The notes below the pieces were generated by a model. That model did no database searches. It was not told the DNA's origin and saw only the letters and a list, made by a program, of their open reading frames with translations. 58,796 bases of DNA from Eubacterium sp. (GTDB lineage Bacteria; Bacillota; Clostridia; Lachnospirales; Lachnospiraceae). Positions 18,500 through 27,161 of the stretch are shown piece by piece. The first letter of the stretch is position 1; the number at the start of each line of letters is the position of its first letter. The position numbers and the translations under genes were made by a program. The stretch spans positions 1-58,796 of the forward strand of contig JAFRGL010000005.1 in NCBI GenBank assembly GCA_017433825.1. The letters run 5' to 3'.

Positions 18500-19918
18500 A
18501 TGAAAAATGTAAAGAAATTTGCAGCTCTTGCAGTTGCCGCGGTCATGACCATGGCACTGGCAGCCTGCGGAAATTCCGGCGGCGGCGCGGAAGAGAAAGC
18601 TTCTAGCGCGGCTGAAGAAGTTTCTTCCGTTGTTGCAGAGGCTTCCTCTGCTGCTTCTGAAGTTGCATCCGTGGTTTCCGAAGCTGAAGAGCCTGCAGCA
18701 GGAACCGTGCAGGGCGTTACCGCCGACAAGATCCTTATCGGCAACACCGCTGCCACCACAGGCGCTTTCGCGACCGTAGGCGTACCCTTCAATGCCGGCC
18801 TTGAGGCTGCACTGAAGGAGTACAACGATGCCGGCGGCTTCCGCGGTGCAAAGATCGAGCTTATTCACTATGATGACGGCTTTGATGCCGCCCAGGGCCT
18901 GACCTACACCAAGACCCTGGTTGAGACCGACAAAGTCTTCGCCCTGGTAGGTCATTTCGGAACCAATACCGTAGGCGCTACCCTTGACTACATCAAGAGC
19001 ATCGGCGTTCCGATGGTTTATGCCGCTACCGGTATTTCCGCCCTGTATCAGGAAGGCGCAACCGGCAAGGATGCCTGCGTATTCCCCGTACAGCCCATTT
19101 ACAACGCTGAAGGCCGTGTACTTCTGGCCAGAGCCCTGGCCGGCGGCGACATGGGCCTTGGCGGCACCAAGATTGGTGTTATCTCCACCACCGATGATGC
19201 CGGCGAAGGTATGCTGGCCGGTATCAAGCGTCAGGCAGAAGAAGGAAGCTTTGACATTGTTTACCAGGAAGTTCAGGCAGATGCCACGGATTACACCGCA
19301 GCAGCTACCGTACTGATGAACAGCGGCTGTGACGTTGTCATCGCTGCCTGCAACCAGGCCCCCCTGGTAAAGGTTATGAATGCTCTGCGTGATGTTGATT
19401 TCAATGTAAAGGTTGTTACTTCTTACGTTAACGCATCTGCAGTTACCCTTGGTGATCTGGTAGACAGCGGTGCTGTTACTGCAGACCGTCCGATTTATGC
19501 CACTTCCTGGCTTGATACCAGTACGGAAGAAGGCATGAATGATTATCTTGCATTTGCAGGTGTTATGGCTGCATGGGAAGCTGAAAATGACATTGCTCCG
19601 GAAAACACATACGCGCTTAACTCCTACGCTATGGCTGGTTACATTGCCGGCAACATCTTCATCCAGGGCCTGAAAGAATTGGATGCCAAGGGCCTTGACC
19701 TGACCTGGGAGAACTACATTGCCACAATGGAATCCTTCGAAGTTAATCTTCCTATGGGTGGTTCTCTGAATTATGCTAACGGTGACAGACTTGGTATTAC
19801 AGATCTTGCTTTCAATACCATTTCTCTGGAAAAAGATGAAACCACAGGTGTTCATACTCTTGTCACTGCAGGCCCCATCACTTCTCTTGATGATGTATGG
19901 GCTGCTGTTCAGCAGTAA
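18500..19918 (+). CDS. livK: Liv-type ABC transporter substrate-binding lipoprotein
   Basis: From the ATG after AAAGGAGA the protein has 472 residues. A type II signal peptide ends in the lipobox MALAAC, followed by a long Ser/Ala/Glu/Val spacer and then a type I periplasmic-binding fold (ILIGNTAATTGAFA, PVQPIYNAEGR). It would be lipid-anchored outside the membrane and deliver ligand to LivHM. It is longer than classical LivK, mostly because of the spacer. Codon use changes: the last third favours T-ending codons (GTT, CTT, GGT) far more than the first part. Confidence 0.88.
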   Translation: MKNVKKFAALAVAAVMTMALAACGNSGGGAEEKASSAAEEVSSVVAEASSAASEVASVVSEAEEPAAGTVQGVTADKILIGNTAATTGAFATVGVPFNAGLEAALKEYNDAGGFRGAKIELIHYDDGFDAAQGLTYTKTLVETDKVFALVGHFGTNTVGATLDYIKSIGVPMVYAATGISALYQEGATGKDACVFPVQPIYNAEGRVLLARALAGGDMGLGGTKIGVISTTDDAGEGMLAGIKRQAEEGSFDIVYQEVQADATDYTAAATVLMNSGCDVVIAACNQAPLVKVMNALRDVDFNVKVVTSYVNASAVTLGDLVDSGAVTADRPIYATSWLDTSTEEGMNDYLAFAGVMAAWEAENDIAPENTYALNSYAMAGYIAGNIFIQGLKELDAKGLDLTWENYIATMESFEVNLPMGGSLNYANGDRLGITDLAFNTISLEKDETTGVHTLVTAGPITSLDDVWAAVQQ

Positions 19919-19956
19919 TTCAACAAAACAGTTAATCTGTAAAAAAGTATTTTAAG

Positions 19957-19982
19957 ATACGGAGGACTTCGGTCCTCCGTAT
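19957..19982 (+). terminator. UUCG hairpin after livK
   Basis: A perfect 11-bp stem closed by a TTCG tetraloop. No T run follows, so it may act as an mRNA 3' stabiliser or partial stop, allowing some readthrough into the hydrolase genes. Confidence 0.5.
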
Positions 19983-20021
19983 TGACTAAAGAGACATTTT
20001 AAGAAAACAGGAGTGAAAAAC

Positions 20022-20849
20022 ATGCCATATTTTGAATACACAAAGGAAATCAGCCTGTACTATGAGGAGCACGGCAATCCGGAGGGAAAGGAAACCGTAG
20101 TCTTCATGAACGGAGTCATGGCTTCCGCCAACAGCTGGTCGGTGCTCTGGCCGGCATTTGAAAAAGCCGGTTTCCGGGTCATTGCCCATGATTTCAAGGG
20201 CCAGCTCAGATCCTCCAAACCGGCGGGGCCTTACACATTTGCCCAGCACAGCGAGGAAACGAAGGCGCTTCTGGAATACCTGCACGTGGAGAAGGCACAT
20301 TTCGTGGGAACCTCCTACGGCGGCGAGGTGGCCATGAAATTCGCGGCCATGTTCCCAGAGATGACCGCGTCCATCTCCATAATCGATTCGGTAAGCGAGC
20401 TGGATCCGGTCTGCAAGGGTTTCGTAACCAGCTGGAAAGTACTCTGCGATACCGGGGATGCGGAAACCTTTTTCTGGGGAATGCTTCCCTCCATCTACGG
20501 CGCGGAATTCATCGAGAACAACATGGAAATGCTTTCCGCTCGTGCCGCGGCCATGAAGGCTGCTCCCGCAGATTATCTGGAAGGCCAGAAAATCCTCTAT
20601 GATACCTTCGCCGATGATGTGTATATGACGGACGAACTGCCGAAGATCCAGTGCCCGGCACTGATTATCTGCGCGGAAAACGATATCCTGAAACCGCCGA
20701 AATTCTCGAAAATCATCGCGGACAATATTCCGGACTCGGAATACATCACCATTCCCGGCGCGGCCCACGTGGTTTTCCTGGAGAAAACCAGGGAGGTTGA
20801 AACCGCAATTTTCGGCTTCATCATGAAACACTGCGGCGCTTTCATATAA
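20022..20849 (+). CDS. Alpha/beta hydrolase 1
   Basis: A 275-residue alpha/beta-hydrolase-fold protein. The nucleophile elbow is GTSYGGEVA, a candidate acid Asp lies in CAENDILKPP, and the catalytic His is in PGAAHVVFLE. The ATG at 20022 is preferred over the GTG nine bases earlier because AGGAG lies eight bases upstream. No signal peptide, so it is cytosolic. It is the first of three consecutive hydrolases and resembles the second (shared YGGEVA and overall layout). Likely ester, thioester or lactone substrate; specificity unknown. Confidence 0.82.
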   Translation: MPYFEYTKEISLYYEEHGNPEGKETVVFMNGVMASANSWSVLWPAFEKAGFRVIAHDFKGQLRSSKPAGPYTFAQHSEETKALLEYLHVEKAHFVGTSYGGEVAMKFAAMFPEMTASISIIDSVSELDPVCKGFVTSWKVLCDTGDAETFFWGMLPSIYGAEFIENNMEMLSARAAAMKAAPADYLEGQKILYDTFADDVYMTDELPKIQCPALIICAENDILKPPKFSKIIADNIPDSEYITIPGAAHVVFLEKTREVETAIFGFIMKHCGAFI

Positions 20850-20924
20850 AACCCCCGGATTCCGAAGACGGGGCGGATGCGCAGTCCGGAAACAAATGAA
20901 CAAAAAGACAAAGGAATGAACGAA

Positions 20925-21740
20925 ATGGCATTTTTTAACTTTAACGGAAAAAATCTTTATTATGAAATCCACGGGGAAGGCAAACCTTTGCTGCTGCTGA
21001 ACGGCATCATGATGTCCACAGCCAGCTGGAAGGAATTTATCGAGCCTTTCTCCGCAAATAATAAACTGGTGCTGCTGGATATGCTGGACCAGGGACAGTC
21101 CGACCACATGGAAGAGCCTTTTACCCAGGCCCTGCAGGTGGAGGCGGTTTACGCCTTTATCAAAGAAATGCAGCTGGATAATCTGTGCATCATGGGCATT
21201 TCCTACGGCGGGGAAGTGGCACTGCAGCTTATCGTCAGATACCCGGATGCATGCGAGCGTCTGGTCCTCTTCAATACCACCGCCTGCACCGGCCCGTGGC
21301 TGGGGGATATCGGCGACGCCTGGAACCTGGCGGCGGATAACTGGGAATCCTACTACATGACCACGATTCCGGTCATTTATTCCCCGAAATTCTACAAGGA
21401 CCACAATGACTGGATGACCAACCGGAAGAAGGCGCTGGAGCCGGTATTCTCCAATAAGGTGTTCATCGATGCGATGATAAGGCTCACCAATTCCGCGCGG
21501 GATTACGATGTAACTGACAGGCTGGGCGAAATTAAAATCCCCGTGCTGGTGGTTTCCTGCCAGGAGGATTATCTGACCCCCATGCCGGAGCAGGAAGTAA
21601 TCGCGGCCGGCATCCCGGACGCGCACAGGGTGATTATCCCCGGCAGCGGCCATGCCTCCATGTATGAGCAGCCCCTGCTTTTTGCCAGCCTGGTGCTCGG
21701 CTTTGCGAACAATGTGAAAACGAAGTATACGATTGTCTGA
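20925..21740 (+). CDS. Alpha/beta hydrolase 2
   Basis: A 271-residue cytosolic hydrolase with nucleophile elbow GISYGGEVALQL, candidate acid Asp in SCQEDYLTPM and His in PGSGHASMYEQ. The start at 20925 has AAGGA nine bases upstream. Similarity to the preceding hydrolase through the elbow and C-terminal half suggests an old duplication. It may process what the Liv-type transporter brings in. Confidence 0.82.
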   Translation: MAFFNFNGKNLYYEIHGEGKPLLLLNGIMMSTASWKEFIEPFSANNKLVLLDMLDQGQSDHMEEPFTQALQVEAVYAFIKEMQLDNLCIMGISYGGEVALQLIVRYPDACERLVLFNTTACTGPWLGDIGDAWNLAADNWESYYMTTIPVIYSPKFYKDHNDWMTNRKKALEPVFSNKVFIDAMIRLTNSARDYDVTDRLGEIKIPVLVVSCQEDYLTPMPEQEVIAAGIPDAHRVIIPGSGHASMYEQPLLFASLVLGFANNVKTKYTIV

Positions 21741-21799
21741 ATACCTGAAAAACGTAAGAAGGGGTTCCGACACGTGAATTAAAGAACGAGGAAAGAAAG

Positions 21800-22822
21800 A
21801 TGAAGTACGAGAAGAAGTATCTGACAACTGACAGACTGAACACGGCCTATATCCATACCGGGAAACCCGGCGGGGAAAAGCTGGTGCTGGTGCACGGCAA
21901 TGTATCCGATTCGGCGTTTTTCTCCGCGCTCTTCCCGCTGCTGGGAAATGATTTCGAGATTATCGCGCCGGATCTTCGCTGCTTCGGGGATTCCGAGGCG
22001 AAGGTGATCGACGGCACCCGCGGCTACCGGGATTACTCGGATGACGTGCACGCGCTGCTGAAAGCCCTTGGCTGGGAGAAGTTTTATCTGGCCGGCTGGT
22101 CCATGGGCGGCGGCGTTGTCATGCAGTATGCCATTGACCATCCGGAAGAACTGAAGGGGCTGGTGCTTCTGAATCCCAGCTCACCCTACGGCTTCGGCGG
22201 CACCTACGGCGAGGACGGCAAGATGCTGGAACCGGCGGGACTGGGCACCGGCGGCGCCTGCCAGAACCCGAATACCGTGGCAGCGCTGGTCAATCAGGAC
22301 AAGGAAGCCATGAAGGCCTCCTTAAATGCTTCGATTTTCGCGCCGGATTTCTTTATCAGTGACGAGGACAGGGAAATGTATGCGGAAGGCATGCTGAAAA
22401 CCAAGGTGGGAGACGGCATGTATCCCGGTGATTTTATCCAGGTAGGCGTGTGGCCCATGGTGGCCGCCGGCACGAAAGGCGTGAACAATACCATGTCCGC
22501 CACCTACGGCAATGTGTCCGGCATCGTGGACATTGCCGATAAACCGCCCATCCTCTGGGTGCATGGCGCCAGGGACCTTATCGTCAGCGACACCTCCTAC
22601 GGCGATTTCGGCACCCTCGGCAAAGCGGGCATGCTGCCCGGCTGGCCGGGTGAAGACGTGTATCCGCCCCAGCCGATGGTAAGCCAGACCCGCTACGTCC
22701 TGAAGAAATACCAGGAGGCGGGCGGAAAGTTTACCGAACTGCTTCAGGCCGGCGCCCACGGCTGCTTTATCGAAGACGCGGATGAGTTTGTAAAGGCCCT
22801 GAAGGAATTCACAGGCGTCTGA
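21800..22822 (+). CDS. Alpha/beta hydrolase 3
   Basis: A 340-residue alpha/beta hydrolase, larger than the two before it and less similar to them. The oxyanion strand is LVLVHGNVSDSAFF, the nucleophile elbow GWSMGGGVVMQYA, the candidate acid Asp VHGARDLIVSD and the catalytic His GAHGCFIED. Extra residues sit in the cap region (about 130-240). A strong terminator follows, marking the end of this unit. Confidence 0.82.
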   Translation: MKYEKKYLTTDRLNTAYIHTGKPGGEKLVLVHGNVSDSAFFSALFPLLGNDFEIIAPDLRCFGDSEAKVIDGTRGYRDYSDDVHALLKALGWEKFYLAGWSMGGGVVMQYAIDHPEELKGLVLLNPSSPYGFGGTYGEDGKMLEPAGLGTGGACQNPNTVAALVNQDKEAMKASLNASIFAPDFFISDEDREMYAEGMLKTKVGDGMYPGDFIQVGVWPMVAAGTKGVNNTMSATYGNVSGIVDIADKPPILWVHGARDLIVSDTSYGDFGTLGKAGMLPGWPGEDVYPPQPMVSQTRYVLKKYQEAGGKFTELLQAGAHGCFIEDADEFVKALKEFTGV

Positions 22823-22872
22823 GGAAATCCGTTTCTGACACATCCTGAAATCTGTCGGTTTGCTTTTTAACT

Positions 22873-22911
22873 GCCGTGATGTTACAATTTACCGTAACAT
22901 CACGGCTTTTT
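22873..22911 (+). terminator. Terminator after the hydrolase genes
   Basis: A perfect 13-bp stem (GCCGTGATGTTAC) with an 8-nt loop, followed by TTTTTAT. Confidence 0.8.
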
Positions 22912-22967
22912 ATGTACCGTATAAAAGCCGGGATTAGATCTGAGAAAAACGGGGTTCAGGCAGAATA

Positions 22968-23828
22968 ATGGGTAAAATCGGACTGCTTCTGGAAGGCGGC
23001 GGCATGAAATGCGCTTACGGCGCAGGCGTGCTGGATAAATTCAATGACGACAATGTGACTTTCGACTATGTGATCGGCGTGTCAGCCGGCAGCGCCAACG
23101 GGGCATCTTATCTGGCTGGGCAGCGGGGAAGAAACATACGGTTTTATACCGAGCTGATTTCAGACCCGGATTATATGGGTATCAGATGTTTTTTAAGGAA
23201 CGGGGAGATGTTCGGCATCCGCTATATTTACGCAGATCTTTCCAATGAAGGCGGCAAGGCTCCTCTGGATTATGAGAAAGTCCTGGAAAACCCGGCGGAA
23301 TATTATGTGGTGGCCACCAATGCCATTACGGGAAAGCCGGAATATTTCACCAAAACGGACATGAAAAAGAATGACTACCGGGCCATCATGTGCTCATCGG
23401 CCATTCCTGCGGCCTGCAGGCCGGTCTTTTTCAAAAACCGGTATTATTTCGACGGCGGGGTATCGGATCCTCTGCCGGTGAAAAAGATGCTGGAGGACGG
23501 CTGCGACAGGATAGTGGCCATCCTTTCCAAGCCCAGGGGCTATGTGAAAAAGCCGGAAAGCTTCCGTACCTTCTATCATCTGAAGCTGGGAAAGTATCCG
23601 AAAATGAAGGAGGCCCTGGACAACAGGCACATCCTTTACACGGAAGAGCAGAAAGAGCTGTACAGACTGGAGGAAGAGGGGAAGGCTTTCATCTTCGCGC
23701 CTTCCGCCCAGATTAAAATGGGCACCTTTTCCACAGACAGCAAAACCCAGGAAAAGCTTTATCAGCTGGGACTTGACGATTACGGGGAACTGAAGGAGGG
23801 CCTTGCGGCGTTTATGGCTGCGGAATAA
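22968..23828 (+). CDS. Patatin-like phospholipase/acylhydrolase
   Basis: A 286-residue patatin-family protein with the full motif set: Gly-rich oxyanion loop LEGGGMKCAYGAGVL, Ser nucleophile in GVSAGSANGASY, and the Asp of the Ser-Asp dyad in YFDGGVSDPLPVKK. No signal peptide, so it is cytosolic like the bacterial YjjU/RssA-type group. It probably hydrolyses acyl chains from lipids. The ribosome site is poor. It forms its own unit between a terminator and a pair of repeats. Confidence 0.85.
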   Translation: MGKIGLLLEGGGMKCAYGAGVLDKFNDDNVTFDYVIGVSAGSANGASYLAGQRGRNIRFYTELISDPDYMGIRCFLRNGEMFGIRYIYADLSNEGGKAPLDYEKVLENPAEYYVVATNAITGKPEYFTKTDMKKNDYRAIMCSSAIPAACRPVFFKNRYYFDGGVSDPLPVKKMLEDGCDRIVAILSKPRGYVKKPESFRTFYHLKLGKYPKMKEALDNRHILYTEEQKELYRLEEEGKAFIFAPSAQIKMGTFSTDSKTQEKLYQLGLDDYGELKEGLAAFMAAE

Positions 23829-23833
23829 AAAAA

Positions 23834-23954
23834 CCTTCCCCCCGAGGGGAAGGTATGCGAACGGATGTAAACCCGGATGAGGTACTGTGTATTACTAAAA
23901 GCCTTCCCCTTGAGGGGAAGGTATGCGAACGATTGTGAGCCCGGATGAGGTGCT
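23834..23954. repeat. Two direct 53-bp repeats, each headed by a hairpin
   Basis: Copies at 23834-23886 and 23902-23954 match at 46 of 53 positions, period 68 bp. Each begins with CCTTCCCC-nn-GAGGGGAAGG. On the minus strand both hairpins run into T-rich sequence, so they can terminate the GNAT gene. The rest of the unit (TATGCGAACG...CCCGGATGAGG) is unexplained and may be a dispersed genomic repeat. Confidence 0.65.
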
Positions 23955-23956
23955 TT

Positions 23957-24448
23957 TTACTTCATCCACTCATATGCCACCCGCGGGGTTCCGTCGTGGC
24001 AGATGATAACACCCTGGTAAGTAAAACCGTCGCGTTTAAGGGCGCCCTGCATGGGCAGGTTGTCCTTATGGGTATCGACGCGGATATGATCATGGCTTTC
24101 CCGGACGAAAGCCATGATTTTTTGTACCATGCCCTTCTCCTTCCGGTCGCTGACCACCGCATGAATGGCCGCGTAGGGCGTATCGGAAAGCCAGGCGCCG
24201 TCGTAGATGACCGCGTAGGTGGGGTCCGGTTCGGTGAGCATGGAAAATGCCCCGGCTATCCGTCCGGGATCTTCATCGCTTTCCACGGTGTATAACAGCC
24301 CTTTTTCCAGGTCCGACGTCAGGGACTCCAGGTTCGGGTACCCGCCGGCCCACTGGGTCGGATTGCCGTTTTCGTGCATGAAGACCTTCGCGTCTTCGTA
24401 GATTTCAGCCAGGCGGGGCAAATCCGTTATCTGTGCAGGTCGTATCAT
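23957..24448 (-). CDS. GNAT-family N-acetyltransferase
   Basis: About 163 residues from the internal ATG, preferred because CGGAG lies just before it; a start 15 bases earlier lacks a ribosome site. The GNAT fold is seen in MIRPAQITDLPRLAEIYEDA at the N-terminus and the central strand plus helix region HAVVSDRKEKGMVQKIM, where motif A binds acetyl-CoA. The C-terminal strand is GFTYQGVIICHDGTPR. The acceptor is unknown. Confidence 0.75.
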   Translation of the reverse strand: MIRPAQITDLPRLAEIYEDAKVFMHENGNPTQWAGGYPNLESLTSDLEKGLLYTVESDEDPGRIAGAFSMLTEPDPTYAVIYDGAWLSDTPYAAIHAVVSDRKEKGMVQKIMAFVRESHDHIRVDTHKDNLPMQGALKRDGFTYQGVIICHDGTPRVAYEWMK

Positions 24449-24576
24449 TTTATTCTCCGTCATTTATAAACCAGTAAAACACAGCAGCATCGTCCGGAAC
24501 CGGAGGCGCCGGACGGTTACGGTGAATCATATCATTTCACCGGGTACAAGTCAACCTTTCCCGCGGGACGAATCTG

Positions 24577-24585
24577 TGATATACT
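24577..24585 (+). promoter_or_regulatory. Extended -10 promoter before the zinc-ribbon gene
   Basis: TG-A-TATACT forms an extended -10 element 75 bp before the gene. No good -35 is seen. Confidence 0.4.
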
Positions 24586-24658
24586 TCCGTTGAGATGCTT
24601 CAAATGTTTTGACGGCGGGGAAATCCGCTTTCCTGATATGAATTTCCGGAGGTTATTT

Positions 24659-25210
24659 ATGAAAACACTGTGCAGCTGCTGCGGCTCGGAAATCACAGGC
24701 GAAGTCTGTGACTACTGCGGGATGCTCATTCCGTCCACCACCGCGACTTCAGATGACAATGAAGCCGGAAATGCGGACGGTGCGCTGGCGGATTATGCCG
24801 AAAAATACAGAAAAGCCCTGCTTTCCTCCGTGAAGAATTTCTCGGTGGAATCCGAAAGCTTCCGTTTAAATGACAGGCGGACCGGCTTTGATGCGGGACC
24901 CGGCCGCAGCCTGTTCGGAAACCTGAAAGACGGCAATGCCTGCCGCGGCCGCATCTTCTGGTCAGAGGACTGGATTGCCAATCCTTCCGCATTGGGGATT
25001 GAAGGAAAGGAGCAGGAGATTGCCGTTGCATACCAGGTGGGTCAGAGAAAGGAAGAGGCTGTCTTCCGCCTGGTTCCGGAAAACAGCGAGGGTGTTGTCT
25101 GCCGGCTGGGCCTGATGATAGATGAAGGCCTGCAGCTGGTCCTGGTGCTGGGAAATGAAGAAAGAACCGTTGCAAGCGATCGGGCAAGGATAAAATGGAG
25201 AAAACAATGA
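24659..25210 (+). CDS. Zinc-ribbon protein with C-terminal beta domain (cluster left flank)
   Basis: A 183-residue protein from the ATG after GGAGG. The N-terminus is a zinc ribbon, C5-x2-C8 and C17-x2-C20. A linker and a probable beta-rich domain follow. The end (CRLGLMIDEGLQLVLVLGN) aligns with the same place in the zinc-ribbon protein at 38013 (WRIGLLKKDRELKLALGS), and both are almost the same length, so they are probably homologues bracketing the cluster. I do not recognise the family. It has its own promoter and terminator. Confidence 0.6.
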   Translation: MKTLCSCCGSEITGEVCDYCGMLIPSTTATSDDNEAGNADGALADYAEKYRKALLSSVKNFSVESESFRLNDRRTGFDAGPGRSLFGNLKDGNACRGRIFWSEDWIANPSALGIEGKEQEIAVAYQVGQRKEEAVFRLVPENSEGVVCRLGLMIDEGLQLVLVLGNEERTVASDRARIKWRKQ

Positions 25211-25215
25211 CTGTG

Positions 25216-25243
25216 CCGCCGGAGATAATCCGGCGGTTTTTTT
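25216..25243 (+). terminator. Terminator after the first zinc-ribbon gene
   Basis: CCGCCGGA and TCCGGCGG pair around a 5-nt loop and are followed by seven T. This separates the gene from the Hsp70 operon. Confidence 0.85.
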
Positions 25244-25305
25244 GCCGGAAAACGGAAAAAGTTTGCCTGACAGGATGATTCTTTAGTGATCTTTTCGGAA
25301 ATTTG

Positions 25306-25314
25306 TGATAAAAT
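25306..25314 (+). promoter_or_regulatory. Probable promoter of the Hsp70 operon
   Basis: TG-A-TAAAAT gives an extended -10; no clear -35 is present. There is no CIRCE-type HrcA site. Confidence 0.35.
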
Positions 25315-25353
25315 ACGTTATATTATGTGCTTATTGTATGCTGGGATAGTTAT

Positions 25354-25372
25354 AGGCGGCTGACAGCCGCCT
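25354..25372 (+). other. Tight hairpin in the Hsp70 operon leader
   Basis: AGGCGGCT-GAC-AGCCGCCT, an 8-bp perfect stem with a 3-nt loop, lies 28 bases before the start codon. No T run follows, so it is more likely an operator or mRNA structure than a terminator. Confidence 0.5.
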
Positions 25373-25400
25373 GACAGCAGCGCATTTTCAGGGGGAAACA

Positions 25401-27149
25401 ATGCTGAATGTAGGAATAGATTTCGGAAGCACCTATACCATGGTTTCGGTTTACCGGCAGCATCTGGGCCAGCCGGAAGTGGTGGGGCTTACCGAAGGCG
25501 GAAACAAAAACATACCCACGGTACTTTCCTGCAGGCCCGACGGCAGCAGGGTGCGTATCGGCGAGTCTGCAAAGGCGGGAATGGCCGGCAACAACCGGAA
25601 ATTCCGGGCATTTAAGATGATGCTGCCCGAGGACGATCCGGAAAGACTGGCAGCCAGGGGCTATGACAGCACCTTTACGCCCGAGGAGATTACCAGGAAG
25701 TTCCTGAACGAAGTCATGGACAAGGTGCTGGACCGGGAAGACGACAAGGAGATCGGAAGCCTGGTTATCGGCGCGCCGGAGGTCTGGTATGACGCCTTTG
25801 CCACCATGGACGGACGGACAAAGCTGAGGGATATCTGCCGTGAGCTGCCCTATTTCGGCACAACCGCGCCCAAGGACGCAGTGCAGGTGGTCAGCGAACC
25901 CACGGCGGCCAGCGCGTATTTCGCCTATAAATACCTGCAGCTGAAAAACCAGCCGTTTTCCGGTCATTTCCTTCTGATTGACTACGGCGGCGGCACCCTG
26001 GACATTTCCCTTACCGAGGTCTCCCAGGGCAAAAAGCGGGAGGACGGCAACACCCTGGAAATCCGCGTGCTGGATCATTTCGGCGTGGGCGAGAACGAAC
26101 AGCGGGGCGAAGTGGGCAACGCGGGCATTATTTACATGGAAAGCCTGACGAAGGAAGTGATAAAAAGCGCCTATCCGGAGATGGAGAATATTCCTCTGGA
26201 CAATGATTTCTTCGAGTCCGTGGATGCCGTGGAAAAGGGCCTCATGAACAACGTGGACGAGATTGAGGAAATCCTGGACGAATTCGGCACCGACCCGGAA
26301 GGCCTGACCGCGGACCGCATGGACGGGGAAGAAATCTTCATGAAGATACCCTACGGCGACGGCAAGAAGATAGACCTGACCTACAGGATGATGGTGGATG
26401 TGTACAACCGGGTTATCCGGCCCGTCTTCCAGGCGAAGATGGAAGAAGCGCAGCAGACCATGGACCGGCTGGGCATCGACTGGCGGAACAAAACCTCCGA
26501 CAGGTTCAAGCTGGTGCTGGTAGGCGGCTTCGGCAACTTCTACCTGGTCAAGGCCCACATGAAGGAGGCCTTCGACATCCGGCATAATGACAAGAGAGAC
26601 CAGGACATCGGCCTGAATGAGAATACCCGGGAACTGGCGGTATCCTTAGGCTGCTCGATTCTGTCCGCGGGCGTTATCCGTATCCGGAACACCGCGCCCA
26701 TCGGCATCGGCGTGATGACCCTGATGACCAAGAACGGCAAACAGCAGTGTACCCTGTCCTACGGGCTGCGGTATCACAATGACATAGAATACGACAAGGA
26801 ATATCTCCAGACCAAGGGCAAGGGAAATGCCCTGGACTACGTATTGATAAGCTCGCTGGAATATTTCCTGGTGGATATGGGCAAGGGCCCCATGCCCCTG
26901 GTGCCCAAGCAGAAATTCCTGGATATCTTAAGGGATGCGGCGGAGAACCGGGCGCTGGTGTACTTCGGCTTTTCCATGGATGCCTCCGGTGTCATCACCC
27001 TGTATATCCATGACTATGACCATGTGGAGGAAAGGGAGGTATCCTGCACCTCTTATGAGCTGACCAGCTACAAGAGCCTGTTTGACACCCAGAGCGTGGA
27101 TCCCAGGGTCTTAAAGCTTATCAAAGAGTCGGTTAACGCGAAAAGATAA
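25401..27149 (+). CDS. Hsp70-family chaperone lacking the lid
   Basis: A 582-residue Hsp70-type ATPase. Seen are phosphate loop 1 (GIDFGSTYTMVSVY), the signature EPTAASAYFAY, phosphate loop 2 (LLIDYGGGTLDISL) and an adenosine-type loop (LVLVGGFGNFYLV). After the ATPase domain a short divergent substrate-binding beta domain can be traced (TAPIGIGVMTLMTKNG and FGFSMDASGVITLYIHD, like DnaK's FDIDADGILHVSA). The helical lid and the EEVD-like tail are absent. No DnaJ or GrpE is nearby. It is first of eleven closely spaced genes, so it probably serves a dedicated complex rather than general folding. Confidence 0.85.
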   Translation: MLNVGIDFGSTYTMVSVYRQHLGQPEVVGLTEGGNKNIPTVLSCRPDGSRVRIGESAKAGMAGNNRKFRAFKMMLPEDDPERLAARGYDSTFTPEEITRKFLNEVMDKVLDREDDKEIGSLVIGAPEVWYDAFATMDGRTKLRDICRELPYFGTTAPKDAVQVVSEPTAASAYFAYKYLQLKNQPFSGHFLLIDYGGGTLDISLTEVSQGKKREDGNTLEIRVLDHFGVGENEQRGEVGNAGIIYMESLTKEVIKSAYPEMENIPLDNDFFESVDAVEKGLMNNVDEIEEILDEFGTDPEGLTADRMDGEEIFMKIPYGDGKKIDLTYRMMVDVYNRVIRPVFQAKMEEAQQTMDRLGIDWRNKTSDRFKLVLVGGFGNFYLVKAHMKEAFDIRHNDKRDQDIGLNENTRELAVSLGCSILSAGVIRIRNTAPIGIGVMTLMTKNGKQQCTLSYGLRYHNDIEYDKEYLQTKGKGNALDYVLISSLEYFLVDMGKGPMPLVPKQKFLDILRDAAENRALVYFGFSMDASGVITLYIHDYDHVEEREVSCTSYELTSYKSLFDTQSVDPRVLKLIKESVNAKR

Positions 27150-27161
27150 AGGAGAAGATTT

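Noticed and set aside
18398-19855. 485-codon minus-strand frame opposite livK
   Set aside because: Shadow of livK; the plus strand has promoter, ribosome site, lipobox and binding-protein fold.
19986-21827. Very long minus-strand open frame (over 600 codons) opposite the first two hydrolases
   Set aside because: It mirrors GC-rich coding on the other strand, has no ribosome site and no recognisable domain, while the plus strand encodes clear alpha/beta hydrolases.
25211-25400. CIRCE/HrcA element upstream of the Hsp70 gene
   Set aside because: No TTAGCACTC-N9-GAGTGCTAA sequence; the only inverted repeat is the GC-rich hairpin.
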